Below are positions 39,311-54,783 of a stretch of 64,000 nucleotides of DNA, piece by piece. The stretch's first letter is position 1; the number at the start of each line of letters is the position of its first letter. A program made the translations under genes and the position numbers. The notes below the pieces were generated by a model. The model was not told where the DNA came from, did no database searches, and saw only the letters and a program-made list of their open reading frames with translations. The DNA is from Phocoena phocoena (lineage: Eukaryota > Chordata > Mammalia > Artiodactyla > Phocoenidae), in the NCBI RefSeq assembly GCF_963924675.1, contig NC_089220.1, positions 167,634,761 through 167,698,760 of the forward strand. Direction: 5' to 3'.

Positions 39311-40123
39311 ATTTTGTTTAAATAAGGTTCAACAATTTTAGCAACATAACCAAGAAATATCTTGTCCCAAGTGCTAAAACTAAATTTAAAATGTTCAAAA
39401 TATTTTAAAAGGAGAACGACTGATTTGAGAAACCAGCCTGTCTGTCCTGTAATAGTTTGGGTTAAGGATGTTTATTATATTCAACAATGAGTTTTGTTCA
39501 CTGAGTTAAAATTACCTGTGATATTTAATTAAATATTAAATATTTGTTCGGGCAATAAGTTTTAACAAACTTTAGTCATTGACATATATAACTGAAAAAT
39601 AGTAGTATGATTAAAAAGTATATGAATGTCAAGACGTTTTATGCTCGTTTGTTTCCATCTTGCAGAAGTTACTTAAAATGCATTTGTTTGGGTATATCCC
39701 TGAAGTCTAGGTAACTTTACAATTAATTTCCATGTTTTGAAAATGTGTCTGTAATAGTTGCATCCAAATGATAGCAGAACTGTTCATTATGTTTTTAAAT
39801 ATTTTAACATAATTCAGTGAAATTGTGTTTGGCGTCACCTAAACAACCACTGGTTTGTGTGGAAGGTCACTCTATCAGCCAGCTCAGTTTGGGTTGTGCT
39901 GTATTATACAACAGCCTATAGCTGACCAGTCGAGATTAGCGGAGAAAGATGATCTAGAAGAAGCACAGGGCTCCTATTGAATAGGATATTCTTTTTATAT
40001 TATAAAACCTTCACATGTTTATTTCATGTCATTTGAAGAAGGTGAATTAAGACATTTTCATTCTCTGGGAAACGACATCATTGTCATCATATCTTCTAAC
40101 AACACATGTTTATTTATTTGTAG

Positions 40124-40334
40124 CTGCTTCTTTGCTTTGCATTCAAGCAGATGAGCTACAAGAAGCTCTCACCTCCCACTGCGTGGTCACTAGAGGAGAA
40201 ACCATCATACGACCCAATACTGTAGAGAAAGCTACTGACGTCAGGGATGCGACAGCGAAAACTTTATATGGACGCCTGTTTAGCTGGATAGTCAATTGCA
40301 TTAACAGCTTATTGAAGCACAACGCATCACCCAG
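40124..40334 (+). CDS. MYO3A: MYO3A exon: motor, [14 protein letters not shown] helix
   Basis: 211 bp: two bases completing a split Ser, 69 codons, two bases (AG) of another split Ser. Donor GTAAAA. Encodes [69 protein letters not shown]. AKxLYxRLFxWIVxxIN is the conserved helix ahead of switch II. Differences from human as I recall it include IQ for IR, DATAK for DAMAK and NAS for DSS. Confidence 0.97.
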
Positions 40335-42264
<1,930 letters not shown>

Positions 42265-43109
42265 TGAGGTGCTTTGTTATACATAGTATAGATGCATGCA
42301 GTGTGTGTGTTCTGTGGAGAATTGTACTAGGAAGCAGGATCTAAATCATAGATTTAAAGCCTGAAACATTTAATAAAGACCAAAAAAAGGTTTCCTTTTC
42401 TCCATGCTCATTATAAAAACAAAAACAAGCCAAAAAGCTGGTATGAATTTAGTGTGTCTTGATACGTGTTGCTGAGTGTACTCCACCAAAAATCACTGGA
42501 CTCTTCTCCAAAACTTAGCACGTCTGAGTCCTTGCAAACAAAGAAGTTTCCTTTGGAAATTTAAGTAAGCAGATGTGTCTAGCTCTTTCTTTCTGTAGAC
42601 TGCATAGCTGAAATTCTGTTTGAAATGTAAATATCCATCTAAAATGCATTAAACTTCAGAATTCCAGTTGCTAGGCAGCGGAATGCAAGATAATGGATTT
42701 GATGTAAATGCCATGAAACGGTGATTTTGTCACAGTACAATGTGTAATAATGATTCAGCTTCAAAAGTCAGAAACTCACTTGCATTGCATTTGGCAAAAC
42801 GTTAGTGTTAAAATTACTTAGTTAATCAAGTCTAAAAGAAATAGTAGTATTTTATATCATTTAGTGTGCTATTTCTCCTTTAAATAATATTAAATTGTTT
42901 TGTGTTTACTGATTAAAACTGAGGTTTTTGTTTAAATTTGAGGTAAATTAGAGGTACATGATGAACCTCTTTTGCTTCAAAATATTTAGCCTTATTGCAA
43001 ATTTACTTTGAGATCGCATCTTGAAAACAGTGGTTGCACAAAAAATGTTTGGATTGTGACATTTCTTAGGTCAAAAAAGGGACATAAATTTAAGATTTTA
43101 TCTGTGTTT

Positions 43110-44255
43110 GCACAGCTCTCATCTACCCCAGATTCTTGTTCATCCCATACTCATTCTCTCACCCTCTCCCTCTACCCCTTCTCCACTCCTCTCCAGTAGC
43201 GCCATCCTTTGGCCTAGTTATATGATGAAATCCTTTAAAGTCTTTAAAAACAGAGCCCTTCTCCAGCCTGCTATGTCTGCAGCCATAGCCCTCCCCCTTC
43301 CCTTCATAGCCAGGCTCCTTGAAAACATATTCAACCTTCACTGTAATGTACCCGCCTGGGTACATTGAGTTCGTAGTATCTGGCTACTGGAAGGGCCCTT
43401 CTTAATCTCATCACTCATTAGTATCAGAAACATTTTAGTCTCCACATTATTATTGTCAACCCTGTTGACAGATTCCTGTTTCTGGAAAATCCCTCTTTTG
43501 TCATCCCTAACACGCTTTCTGTTTCTCTTGCTCTCTGATGGGTTCCTCCTTTACTCTTCCTGCACCAGCCCATAAATCCGTGGTTCTTAACCCTGGCTAC
43601 ATATTTGAATCACTTGGGTAAAATCCCAGTGCTCAGATCCTATCCCAGACCCATTAAGTCAGATATCGTCGAATGAGACCTAGCTATCACTATTTTTCAA
43701 AGGTTCCCAGTCTCTTCCAATGTGTAGCCAATTACTGCCCTAAATGCGAGCTCCCAATGGCTTCCATTTTTGACCTCTTCTTATATTCACTAGGAAAGAA
43801 TCTATTTCCAATATTTCAACTACTCCCTAAATGCTAGGGATGCTTCAGTCCTCACCTCCAGCCCATGCCTCTCTCTAAACCTCCCCTGATTAGGACAGCT
43901 TCCAGAACTTTATCCAGAATTGAACGCATCATCTTTCCCTCCCACTTACATTTTTTCTTAGAGAATGACATCTCTGTCCACCAGCTTACTCAAGCCAAAA
44001 ATGTTATGTTACATTTCATTTCTCATTTCTGAAATCCAAAAAATCAGTGAGACTTATTCTCACTCCTCCCTCCCCTATGGTCCAGTAAAAACATTTGACA
44101 TTTGACATCACAGTGTTTAGTTTCCGTTTTTGCTCTCTCTCACTAGGCTGAAGACTCCTTGAGGTCAAGGATTGTGGGATTGTGTATTAATTCTTTTTGT
44201 ATCTTCAGAGCCTGACATATAGCAAATGCTCAATGAATATTTATTAATCAATGTC
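43110..44255 (+). mobile_element. L2 LINE, 3' region, sense, split by a hAT element
   Basis: GCCAGGCTCCTTGAAAACAT, TGATGGGTTCCTCCTTTACT, ACCAGCTTACTCAAGCCAAA, and the terminus CCTGACATATAGCAAATGCT then CAATGAATATTTATTAATC follow L2 order. Confidence 0.6.
43578..43732. mobile_element. hAT-Charlie-type MITE nested in L2
   Basis: CGTGGTTCTTAACCCTGGCT, GAATCACTTGGGTAAAATCC, CAGACCCATTAAGTCAGA; the right end is eroded. Resembles MER3/MER5-like elements; exact family not resolved. Confidence 0.65.
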
Positions 44256-45638
44256 ATCTTGCTTTAATGACTCACAGTGTTCACAGAATCCATTCTAACC
44301 AGAAATTGAAATAAGTAAATTTTTTTTGGTTTGGACTTTTTGATAGGGATCTATTAGGATTACTTGCTTCATGGGACCAGGTGTATCTTTGTGTATTTCC
44401 CCATGTGATTAATTAATTAACAACTTGTGTTAGCAGACTTCTATTATTCTTCTCTTTGGGGGGTTGAGGTTAGAACCTGATTTTATTGGAACTACCCTTT
44501 AAACCCGTGTACATATCTTTCAATAATTATTTGCTTTTCACTTTTTTATAAAATTGTAGTTTACAGTTCACTTTGATTGATAGCCTTGAATTTCATTCAT
44601 CCTCCTAATGCTCTTAATTGTTTTGTCTTTGGGCTTGCTACAAATGAAACTACTCTAATATGACTCCTTTAAAAATATCCTTGAGAGGCTTTCAAGACAA
44701 AACCAAGTCAAAATTGCCCCAACAAATTAAAAATGTAACTAGGATCCAAGATTATGCAAAGCACTCTGAGGAATTAAGGCCATTCCCAGTCCTTTCGATT
44801 GCCTTCCTAGGGTAACGACCCAAGCATCCCTACTTCATAATCTTACGGACCAAGCATTGGCAACTGAGTGATCAGGTCAGTGAATCTGTGATCTGGTGGA
44901 CACAGGGGTAGTCAGAGATTCTGTTGATTTTAACCTGTGTGTGCACCTGTTTGGGTTTCTTTTTCTTTCACCCTGTCACTTAGTGCGAAAGCAAAAATTG
45001 TAACTGAGGAATGCTTATGTAGCTGTATGTATTAGCTACCACAGATAAAGAGAGCACATTTACACCAATTTCTATACATAAGAAACAGCTACTTAAGCCA
45101 AATAATTAGTTAAAATCATGGTCACACTTCTTCTGGTCAAATGTAATCATAGGTTTGACCTAAGAGCTCCTTCGCTTAGTAAAGCTGTTATTGCTTATCA
45201 GGAAGACATACTGTTCTCAGTTTCATGGACATACAAATGATCTATCCAATCTGAGCAAGACACAAGCCTTGGGTAGCATCTACACAGATGAAACCACTTC
45301 TGGTTCTGCTTTAATCAACAAATATTATCTTTATCGTCAGTCCTACAGCATTGGGACATAAAGTTTAGCTAAAGGCGTTTCCTGTTTTTGCCCCAGTTCT
45401 GTTTGCATGTGATGTACAGTAAAGTTGGTTATGAAGGTATTTTGAATATCATTTTCCTATTAATTTCTATTAAAACAATAATAATAGACTATAGTAAAAC
45501 ATGTTTAGTGAAAGACTTTATGACAGTGACCTAATCCATAGTTTGTTGAGTGGATAGTTTTGTTTCTCAGAATGGTTGCCTCCAACTAACCATTTGTATA
45601 CCTTTTGAAACATATTCCTAAGTCTGGGAACCTCATTT

Positions 45639-45820
45639 AAAAAAAAATTATTTATTTATTTGGCTGCACGCAGTCTTAGTTGCGGCATGCAGGCTCCTTA
45701 GTTGTGGCATGCAAATTCTTAGTTGCAGCATGCATGATCTAGTTCCCTGACCAGGGATCGAACGCGGGCCCCCTGCATTGGGAGTGTGGAGTCTTTTCCA
45801 CTGGGCCGCCAGGGAAGTCC
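45639..45820 (-). mobile_element. CHR-type SINE, short form, antisense
   Basis: A-rich/TTTA start, GCGGCATGCAGGCTCC modules, head complement ending GCCAGGGAAGTCC. Exact 15-bp target duplication CTGGGAACCTCATTT at 45624-45638 and 45821-45835. Confidence 0.96.
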
Positions 45821-46813
45821 CTGGGAACCTCATTTTTAACTCACTGGCAGCTATGCCTCTTTTCTTCTCAAAACCTACATTTCTATGGACATAAATTATA
45901 TTCCTCGTAATCTCAACCCACAACCCAGAGCATCCAGAACTTGTATCTTTTTTCTCCTTACTATCTAGATATTTAGAATGTCTAAGACAGTAGGTCTAGA
46001 GTAGTATTGTTTTTCTAATGTGTATAATATATAGCTCCTGAAAATTGTCTGGTTTGATATTTCATTTGAAGCTAATATTTGAATATAACATTGGAAGCTT
46101 CCATACTTTTACAGCACTAGAAGAACCATTTGACTTTAATAAAATTTAAAGGAACAATTTATGTCTGAAAACAGTAGTTTGAAAGTTAGATAATAATCTA
46201 GGTCCCCTCCCCTGCAAATAGGTGATGAGGAATATGGTTGTAATCTTTTAAAATTCAAGACTCAATCAAACTCTGCTAAATAAGTTGCAACTGAAAAGTG
46301 TATACTTTTCTGTCAACTTTATTAATTCCACAAATAGAGTATTCATATTTCAGCCTTCCCTATTTGATTTGTAGAGCATTATTTTATGCACATTGTTTAC
46401 TTCCATATTTTTCAAAAAGCTATTAATTAGCAGCTCAAAGAGCAGCAAACAAGCCATCGCATTTCTAATAAGGGAGGCATCTTTTCGAAATAGCCCTCAC
46501 ACTGAATCTCCATGGTAATTTGTAGCCAAGACTTTGCTTTTGTTGGGTTTGTTTTTGCTTATTTTCTGGTTTTCTTCCATATGAAAGGGAGCTCAATGAA
46601 CACAACCATGGATTAGTCCCCCACGGGCATGAGTTTGAATTGGAATAAATGCCATTGTTCTTTAGGCCCAGAACTCATGTATGATACTACAAAGCATTGC
46701 TCTAGAATCCTGAAGATTCACTCTACTTCCTCATATGCCCATCTATACCTAGGATAAGCTTTCTGATCCATTAGTGCAGCACATTTTTCTGACTGTTAAC
46801 TGAACTAAAGTTT

Positions 46814-47125
46814 TTTTTGTTTTTTTTTTGGCTGTACTGAGTCTTCATTGCTGCGTGAGGGCATTTTTCTAGTTGCGGCATGCAGGCTTTTCATTGTGGT
46901 GTCTTCTCTTGTTGCAGAGCACCAGCTCTAGGCGCACAGGCTTCAGTAGTTGTGGCACACAGGCTCAGTAGTTGTGGCTCGCAGGCTCTAGAGCACAGGC
47001 TCAGTAGTTGTGGTGCACGGGCTTAGTTGCTCCGCCGCATGTGGGATCTTCCCAGACCAGGGCTCGAACCCGTGTCCCCTGCATTGGCAGGCGGATTCTT
47101 AACCACTGCACCACCAGGGAAGTCC
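46814..47125 (-). mobile_element. CHR-type SINE, long form, antisense
   Basis: T-rich tail, modules with AGTAGTTGTGG, head complement ending CACCAGGGAAGTCC. Target duplication CTAAAGTTT at 46805-46813 and 47126-47134. Confidence 0.94.
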
Positions 47126-47179
47126 CTAAAGTTTGTTTTTAAAATGAGCTATTAATATTTGTTTTGCTAAAAGATAAGC

Positions 47180-47222
47180 ATACATATATATACATATATA
47201 TACATATATAATTTATATATGC
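47180..47222. repeat. AT-rich microsatellite (ATATATAC)n
   Basis: Repeated ACATATAT units followed by AATTTATATAT. Confidence 0.9.
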
Positions 47223-48140
47223 ACTCATGGGTTTAAAATTAAAAGTCAGGAGTCATTTTATAAGCAGGAAGCTATTTACAGCACGTAATGGAAACAATAA
47301 CTGCAATTATATCTCTAGCTTCTCGCAGAAGCTGATGTGTATGAATTTTATCTCCAGCTGTTCACATCCTAAAGTTTAAAGCTTTTGAGGATTTGAATGT
47401 GGGCTCCAACACATAATTTGTGGCAATTACAAAGAACAAAGATTCGTTCAATTACATAGTATCTATCCTTGCAACGTTTTTTATCATCATAAAGTAAAAA
47501 GAATCAGTCATCTGGTAAGAAAATATGTGGGTAATTCGAAACAAACCCCTTATAAATGTCTTCAAATTGTTTTGCTTGCAAAGTGTGAATTTTTATCTTA
47601 TATCCAGCTTTCTTCCCTATTGCACGCGCCATATGTGTGTGATGGTGGTGGCATTTGTCTTATGTGAGCTCTCCAAGGGATAAAGGCAATTTTACAGGCA
47701 TTTTCCTTAAGCATTAAGACAGCTGTACATTTAAGAAACCCTTGGTATGCAATAAATCTTCCTTTATAAATGCTTGGCCAAGTTTTAGGCTACTGTTTGA
47801 GATCACACACAAATGTTCCTTAAACTTCGCACCTACTAAGTGAGTATGAAAGCTGGTACCCAAATGAGTAGATACACGTGGCACATCCCTGCAGCATCTC
47901 CTGGCTGTGAGCAGGCCACTCTCCCTCTCTGGCTCCCGCAGGCAGCCTCCTGGCCTCCTGGGTCCTCCCTGTCCCTCTCTCAACACCCATGCTGCACTCA
48001 GTCTGCTTTTCTATCAGCAAAGTTGGCCAACACCCTGAATGTGATGTGGGGATTTGTGGTACTTATTTTGACAATTTGATAATATTTTAAAAAATCTTTT
48101 AATTATGATTAAAAATAATTTTGAGTGAAGTATACAGTGA

Positions 48141-49239
48141 GGAGCATCCATCCGTATACAGTTACTATAGGAGCATCAATCCGTATACAGTTCCTATAGG
48201 AGCATCAATCCGTAAACGGTTACTATAGGAGCATCAATCCGTATACGGTTACTATAGGAGCATCAGTCCGTGTACGGTTACTATAGGAGCATCAATCCGT
48301 ATACGGTTACTATAGGAGCATCAATCCGTATACGGTTACTATAGGAGCATCAGTCATATACAGTTACTATAGGAGCATCAGTCCGTGTACAGTTACTATA
48401 GGAGCATCAATCATATACAGTTACTATAGGAGCATCAATCCATATACAGTTACTATAGGAGCATCAATCCGTATATGGTTTCTATAGGAGCATCAATCCG
48501 TATACAGTTACTGTAGGAGCACCAGTCCTTATACGGTTACTATAGGAGCATCAATCATATACAGTTACTATAGGAGCATCAATCCGTATACAGTTACTAT
48601 AGGAGCATCAATCCGTATACAGTTACTATAGGAGTATCAATCCGTATACGGTTACTATAGGAGCATCAATCCGTATACGGTTACTATAGGAGCATCAGTC
48701 CGTGTACAGTTACTATAGGAGCATCAATCCGTGTACGGTTACTATAGGAGCATCAATCCGTGTACGGTTACTATAGGAGCATCAGTCCGTGTACGGTTAC
48801 TATAGGAGCATCAGTCCGTATACGGTTACTATAGGAGTATCAATCCGTGTACGGTTACTATAGGAGCATCAATCCGTGTACGGTTACTATAGGAGCATCA
48901 GTCCGTGTACGGTTACTATAGGAGCATCAGTCCGTGTACGGTTACTATAGGAGCATCAATCCATATACGGATACTATAGGAGCATCAATCCATATACGGT
49001 TACTATAGGAGCATCAATCCGTATACGGTTACTATAGGAGCATCAATCCGTATACGGTTACTATAGGAGCATCAATCTGTATACGGTTACTATAGGAGCA
49101 TCAGTCCGTGTACGGTTACTATAGGAGCATCAATCCGTGTACAGTTACTATAGGAGCATCAATCCGTATACGGTTACTATAGGAGCATCAATCCGTATAC
49201 AGTTGCTATAGGAGCATCAATCCGTATACAGTTACTATA
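48141..49239. repeat. Minisatellite, 38 units of 29 bp
   Basis: Contiguous tandem array of 1099 bp. The common unit is GGAGCATCAATCCGTATACG + GTTACTATA. Thirty-eight units fit the length if three are 28 bp; three units with the short TCATATAC variant are seen near 48355, 48412 and 48552. Variation is limited to a few positions: CAA/CAG, GTATAC/GTGTAC, CGG/CAG. The most common form carries the perfect 10-bp palindrome CCGTATACGG. All frames are closed by the CTATAG at unit junctions, so it is not coding. Unique sequence flanks it. Confidence 0.98.
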
Positions 49240-49919
49240 GTTTTCTACATGTAAGGTTAGAACATAGTATTGACAAACTGAAATAAAATTTTTTGGTAAA
49301 GACATAGACATGACAGTAACGCAAAAATAGTTTAAGGTGAAAGAGATCTCGGCGTACAGGAAACTACATGTCGTCTGAATTCCTAACTGAAATTCCTCCT
49401 TATCCTAAACCAATACCTGTCTATAAATTTGTAAAATCCTTTATGGCTTTTAAAGACTTTTCAAGGTTAGGTACCACATACAAAAAGTGACTGGATGAAA
49501 CTTTTCATCTCAAAATGTATATATCTCTTTTTCTGAAAAAGGAAACTTTCCTAGAGAGCATCATCTAAATCTCCTTTCTCCAGAGTTCTTAAATATATGT
49601 AAAATATAACATGTATATTTTATTAGGAATTATGCAAAATACTTTCTCATTAGTTTACTTGTCAAATTCTGAATTAGTGACCTATGTCATTTCAAATGAA
49701 TGATGATCAACATTCTCTTTGGCTTGCTATTAACGTAAAAATGAACGAGACCATTGATACCAGCTTTGAATAGAAAATACCGAAAGAAATAGATTTCCAA
49801 TCATAAATTTTACTTAACATCAAAAGTTTAGATTTTTACAGCATGCATATTTACCACTGTGCTTTCTTCATTTTTAGTTTTTTTTTTAATACTTAGCTAC
49901 TTCAGTAAAATGTTATTAC

Positions 49920-50080
49920 TAAAAATAATATGTATATATAGAAAGAGAGCAAATGATAAAGCAAATGCAGTAAAATGCTAGGGATCGGGGAATTTGGGTA
50001 AAAGGTACACGGGAATTCTTTGTACTGTTCTTGCCCCTTTTCTGTTAGTTTGAAATTATTCCAAGATAAAGAGTGGCAAA
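49920..50080 (+). mobile_element. Old L1 3' end, sense
   Basis: GGGTAAAAGGTACACGGGAA, TTCTTTGTACTGTTCTTGCC and TTTGAAATTATTCCAAGATA are typical of old L1 3' UTRs. Confidence 0.6.
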
Positions 50081-50399
50081 ATTTCTTTTTTCACTACAAT
50101 AAACATACTCAGTGCACCTCGAGTACTGATAACACCCTAAATCCTAGATTTTCAACCTATAAAGCCTTTCTCTTAGAGTGAGTAACTTCTCAATGGTTTC
50201 TTTCCACGCGGGCAGTATTTTCATGAGTGTGTACACTCACATGAGAAGTTGGTGAGTAGGAATTCTTTTACTAAAAGACAGGCATCAGGGCATAAATGTG
50301 TACGTGGCTTCTTCCCCCTTGTAAATGTTCTGTCAACAGAACGTTTATTCATTTATTCATTAAGTTTCACAACACAGGCAGGCAGTTTTGGCATTCTGA

Positions 50400-50545
50400 A
50401 ATGTTAGAACCAGAAGAAACCTAAATAGATCATTTATATTTCATAGATACAAATGACTCCCTGTGACTTGCCCAACGTTCCAGGCTGGTTAAACAAAGCC
50501 AGGGCCGGAATCTGGGTCTTCTGATACCCATCCAGGATATTCTCA
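50400..50545 (+). mobile_element. Possible MIR-type fragment
   Basis: GTGACTTGCCCAACGTTCCA and GGAATCTGGGTCTTCTGATA echo the MIR/MIR3 second half. Confidence 0.4.
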
Positions 50546-50633
50546 CGAACAAACAAATAAGCGAAGTTCAGAAGAAACAAGGAACTTACAAAGTATTCTC
50601 TTGTACAGAAGAAAACGTGCTCCATCTAGTTGA

Positions 50634-50692
50634 AGAAAGAAAGAAGGAAGAAGGGAGAGGGGAAGAAGGGGAGGAAAAAGAGAGAGAGACAG
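50634..50692. repeat. GA-rich low-complexity tract
   Basis: Purine-only run of AAG/AGG units (GAAGAAAGAAAGAAGGAAGA onward) ending in (GA)n. Confidence 0.85.
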
Positions 50693-51689
50693 TATTTTCA
50701 CATGAAAGGCCAAGGAAAATCAACGTGTCTGGAAGGAAGGAGACTGGAGAGAACAGTAACACTGAGGCAGGTGGCAGTGGTGACAGAGACTGACAGCTGG
50801 AGAGCTTAGAGACCACCAAACAGGAAGGATATAGACCTAGGAGATGGAACAACTGAAAAAGAGAATATAGCAAAAGCAAAGAAATCCTAGGATGTAACTT
50901 AAAGGTTGGAATGGAAAGGCAGAGAGCATTCTTGCTACGCTCTAAAGGGCAGGAACTCTACCTTTTTCATCTTTATTTCTACCTTCCCCAGTCCCACCTG
51001 CCCCTAAATATACACATGGCAGGTGCTCCACAAATGTTCAAGGAATTTCATTATGTAGCATTGTCTGCAACGATCTAAACAGAGACGGTGCCACAAACCT
51101 AGGTGAACTGCAAATACCATCTGATATAAATCCCATTCATTCTTCTCCCATGACTTGAAGCAGAGAATCATTAAAAAGTGGACTAAACTTATAAAAATAA
51201 GAGATAGTGATTTATGACTTGAAGCAGGAAACACAGGAGAATAAATATTGAGGATCCTCTAAACCAACTGTTAAAATATTTCCAGATTCTAAAATACCTA
51301 AAACTGTGGAGCAGTGTCAGGTAATGGACTTACCTACATGAGAAGGATATGACTTCATTTCCCAGGTGCAAGTTCAGTGTAAGACTTCAGTATGCCCTGT
51401 TACTGCATATACCCATCTTGCATGAAAGAAGATACCATGTAAGCCAAACTCCTTGATTGAAACCTTGATTTCAGGAAGCTCTTTTTGAAACTTCAGACTT
51501 AGCCCAAACTACCAGATGGTAGTAAAAACATATTCTCCAACAGTAAAATGATAACGTGGTGCTTTGGGGGGATAGGTAAGACCTGTTTATCCTTTACGTG
51601 ATGATGCAGTCTGCTAGGCTGCCTATATACTGTGTATACTTGTAAGTTCCTAAGAGAATAGATCTTAAATGTTCTCACCAAAAAAAAAA

Positions 51690-51842
51690 AAAAAAAAGTA
51701 ATTATGTGGTGGGATGGAGTTGTTAGCTAACTCTGTGGTGGTCATCATTTTTCAGTATATAAGTGTATCAAATCAAGACATTGTACACCTAAAACTTACA
51801 CAGTGTTCTGTGTCGATTCTATTTCAATAAAGCTGGGGGAGG
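51690..51842 (+). mobile_element. Old L1 3' end, sense
   Basis: Ends ACACCTAAAACTTACACAG … TCTATTTCAATAAAGCTGGG, the terminus shared by many L1M subfamilies. Preceded by a pure A tract. Confidence 0.65.
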
Positions 51843-51879
51843 AGAAAGAAGATAATTTCCCAGGAAAGTCACTCAGAGC

Positions 51880-52165
51880 TTCATTCATTCATTTGTAATT
51901 TATTTAACACACCCAAGTCTCCCTAGAGTCAGAGGAAAAGGGTACAGAGGGGAATAAAAGTTCGTGTCCTCATGGAGTTTTCATTCTAATGAGAGAGAGG
52001 GAGGATAAGTGAAAATGCTAGAAATACTGTGAAATAATTTAAAGCATGGTGGCTGGGACAGGGCAGGGATAGAGAGTGACCAGTGGAGGAATGGGTATTG
52101 CTGGATCAGACCAGGAGACGGGGAAGGGGCTCTCTGAGGGGGTGAGACCTGAGTGATACGCGTGG
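51880..52165 (-). mobile_element. L2 3' region, antisense
   Basis: TTCATTCATTCATTTGTAAT, then GTCCTCATGGAGTTTTCATT and CTAATGAGAGAGAGGGAGGA fit the complemented L2 end. A short minus-strand frame is incidental. Confidence 0.55.
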
Positions 52166-53494
52166 AGCCTTTACTGTGTTGGTGATCCATGCTGAGCAGT
52201 CCACGCTTGCATTTTCACCTGCCTTAGGAGCATGTGGAAGCTTGCAGCCCTATCAGTTTGTGGTGGCCACCCTCCCACGCTGCTGTGTGAGTCTGAGGAC
52301 TCAAGGTAGTAATCTCAAATCCCTCCTGGGGTGACACTTTGGCCCAAAGTATTTAAGCTTGTTGTTGAGGCCATAGCTGTGGATGCATCTTCCATAGGCT
52401 TTCTTACTGCTATGTCCTTCCACGCCTCACACTCAAAGTTCAATGCAGAACAAGGAGATCTTGTTTCAGGCATGAGGTTTTCTAACACCCACGGCTTCTC
52501 ACTTCCTCTCTCCTTGATGTATACTTAAAATGATCCCTTTTTCAAAAGGGGATTGGGAGCATCTCAACAGAGTAGGGATTATATATGTTAGACAGCTCAG
52601 CTTTACTGTAGTTAACTACTCATCTGCTTTAAATGTATTTGTTTAATGTACAGGGCATAGCAGAGGACTTTCTGAGTAGTTACATGAGCTACATTTCTCC
52701 ACATATACTTAAAACAACTGAACATTTGAAATCATTACGGCCATAAAAATACATAATGTGTTGTTTTAGGCATGATAACTACTAAAAGTGAGTGCTTTGT
52801 GAATCCTGAGTAACAGCATTTTTTCTCCATTGGTTTGCCTGGAGATGCTAACAAGTATCTTAAAGGCCTAAGCCCATTGTTTTCCAAGTTACTCTGCTCT
52901 GTATGACCTGCCACCGAAGCACTCAGCGGATTTTGACACAGGCAAATAGAAGTGACAAATGCATTGATTTAGACCCTAACCTTGAACGCTTTCCATAGAA
53001 AATACACAAAACCTCTTTTGAACTTTGCAGTTGCCATTTAAGCTATACTATGCTGTCAGCATAATGTGTCTGACAGTCACGTAGTTCTAGGTCTGTGTAC
53101 ATCTCCCAAAGTTACCTTCAAGTGAAAAAGCTGTGAAACTTCAAACATTGTTTCCATTTTTTGTACTGGGTAAACTGAATGTCTTTCAGGTGATCTAACT
53201 TTTAGACCAGTGGGTTCTGCCTCATTTTTACATATTAGATTTTGTTTTATTTAAAAATATACACTTACTTTTTTTCCTGGTGACACTCTTGACTGTGATT
53301 TCAATTTTATAAGGCCCCAAAAGCAGAGATTAAAACTTTGGCTTATGAAATGCCCCACCTGCCATTGGCTAAATTCATCCATGAAGATCCCAGAAATAAA
53401 TTCTCTTTCTCTGAACTCCTGTAGTACATTGTACCTAGCATTTATCTATCCTGTGTTACTTTGCATTTTGGGTATTTATTTACAAAGCTAATCA

Positions 53495-53605
53495 CTCAAA
53501 TTTTATCTTAAATCCACTGAGGACAGAGAGTTTGTTTTAAACATCTTTTTATCACCCATCACAGTGCCTTATTATAAGGTGTTCAATGAAAATATTTAAT
53601 GAATT
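53495..53605 (+). mobile_element. L2 3' end, sense
   Basis: ATCACAGTGCCTTATTATAA then GGTGTTCAATGAAAATATTT and AATGAATTAAAG, a diverged L2 terminus. Confidence 0.5.
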
Positions 53606-54621
53606 AAAGAATATATTAAAATGGTAATGAAAGTAGCCTGTAACTTTTGTTTGTGAATGGTGCAGGGCATTCTTCCCCAGTCAGTAATTATTTGATACAC
53701 TTCCCCAGTAGTTGCTTTATCACCTGAGAAAGTGGGGGGAACCCTCCATGTAAGCATCACTACAAGTCCGAGTTCAGAGGTCGTCTGTGTCCTGTCTTTT
53801 ACACATTGCAGCACTGGGGGTGAGGGGGACCCAGTATGAAGGCAAAAGTCATAGAAGCAAAGCTACAGCACAATTCTTCTTGTCCTTTTTGTAAAATAGA
53901 TTATCAGTATCTATGTTGTGCTGGTACCAACATCTTACAGTAATTATTGTTTTTATTTTATGGATTTTATATTATACTCCACCACAAATGATTACCAGAT
54001 ATTATTACTTTGTTAGATTGAGATTGTTACTTCTGTTTAGTAGATGAAAAAAACAGAAGTTTAAAGAGTAAGAAAATTCCAAAGGACTCTATGGCTCGTC
54101 AAGTGGCAGAGCCCAGATGGGAACCTACGTGTTCTTGGTTCTCCAGCCATTGGTTGTTCCTGTGACCCACAGCCGTTCACCCCAAACAATGTAAATGTCA
54201 TCATGACTGAAAAACTATGTTCTTGAGAGATCCAGCATTTCTGAATTCAGATAAAAGGCTTAAATTGGGGGAAGTGTAACCCTAAAATATACCTCATTAA
54301 TATTCTATCAATTCTGGAACATGATTTTATTACTGCTCATTAACAACATAGTCTCCTGCATCTGGAAAACTTGAGATGCCTGTAATTCTAGTATAGAAGC
54401 TAGAAACTTTTTATTACTACCCTGAGTATCATCAGTGCTAACTTTAATGAACTGGCACTTCTGGGGAGAGAGAAATAAAATGATACCCTCAGTTTAAGGG
54501 CAAGGTCATAGGGAGTAATTTTTTATCATATGTGTAAAGTAGAATTTTAGGTAATTGCTGCCAAGTTACATATTGTTCACAAAATTTTAAGTGTTTCTAT
54601 ACATATCATGTCCCGTTATAG

Positions 54622-54783
<162 letters not shown>

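Noticed and set aside
48141..49239. Possible CRISPR-like array
   Set aside because: Units abut with no spacers, units vary, and the host is a mammal. It is a minisatellite.
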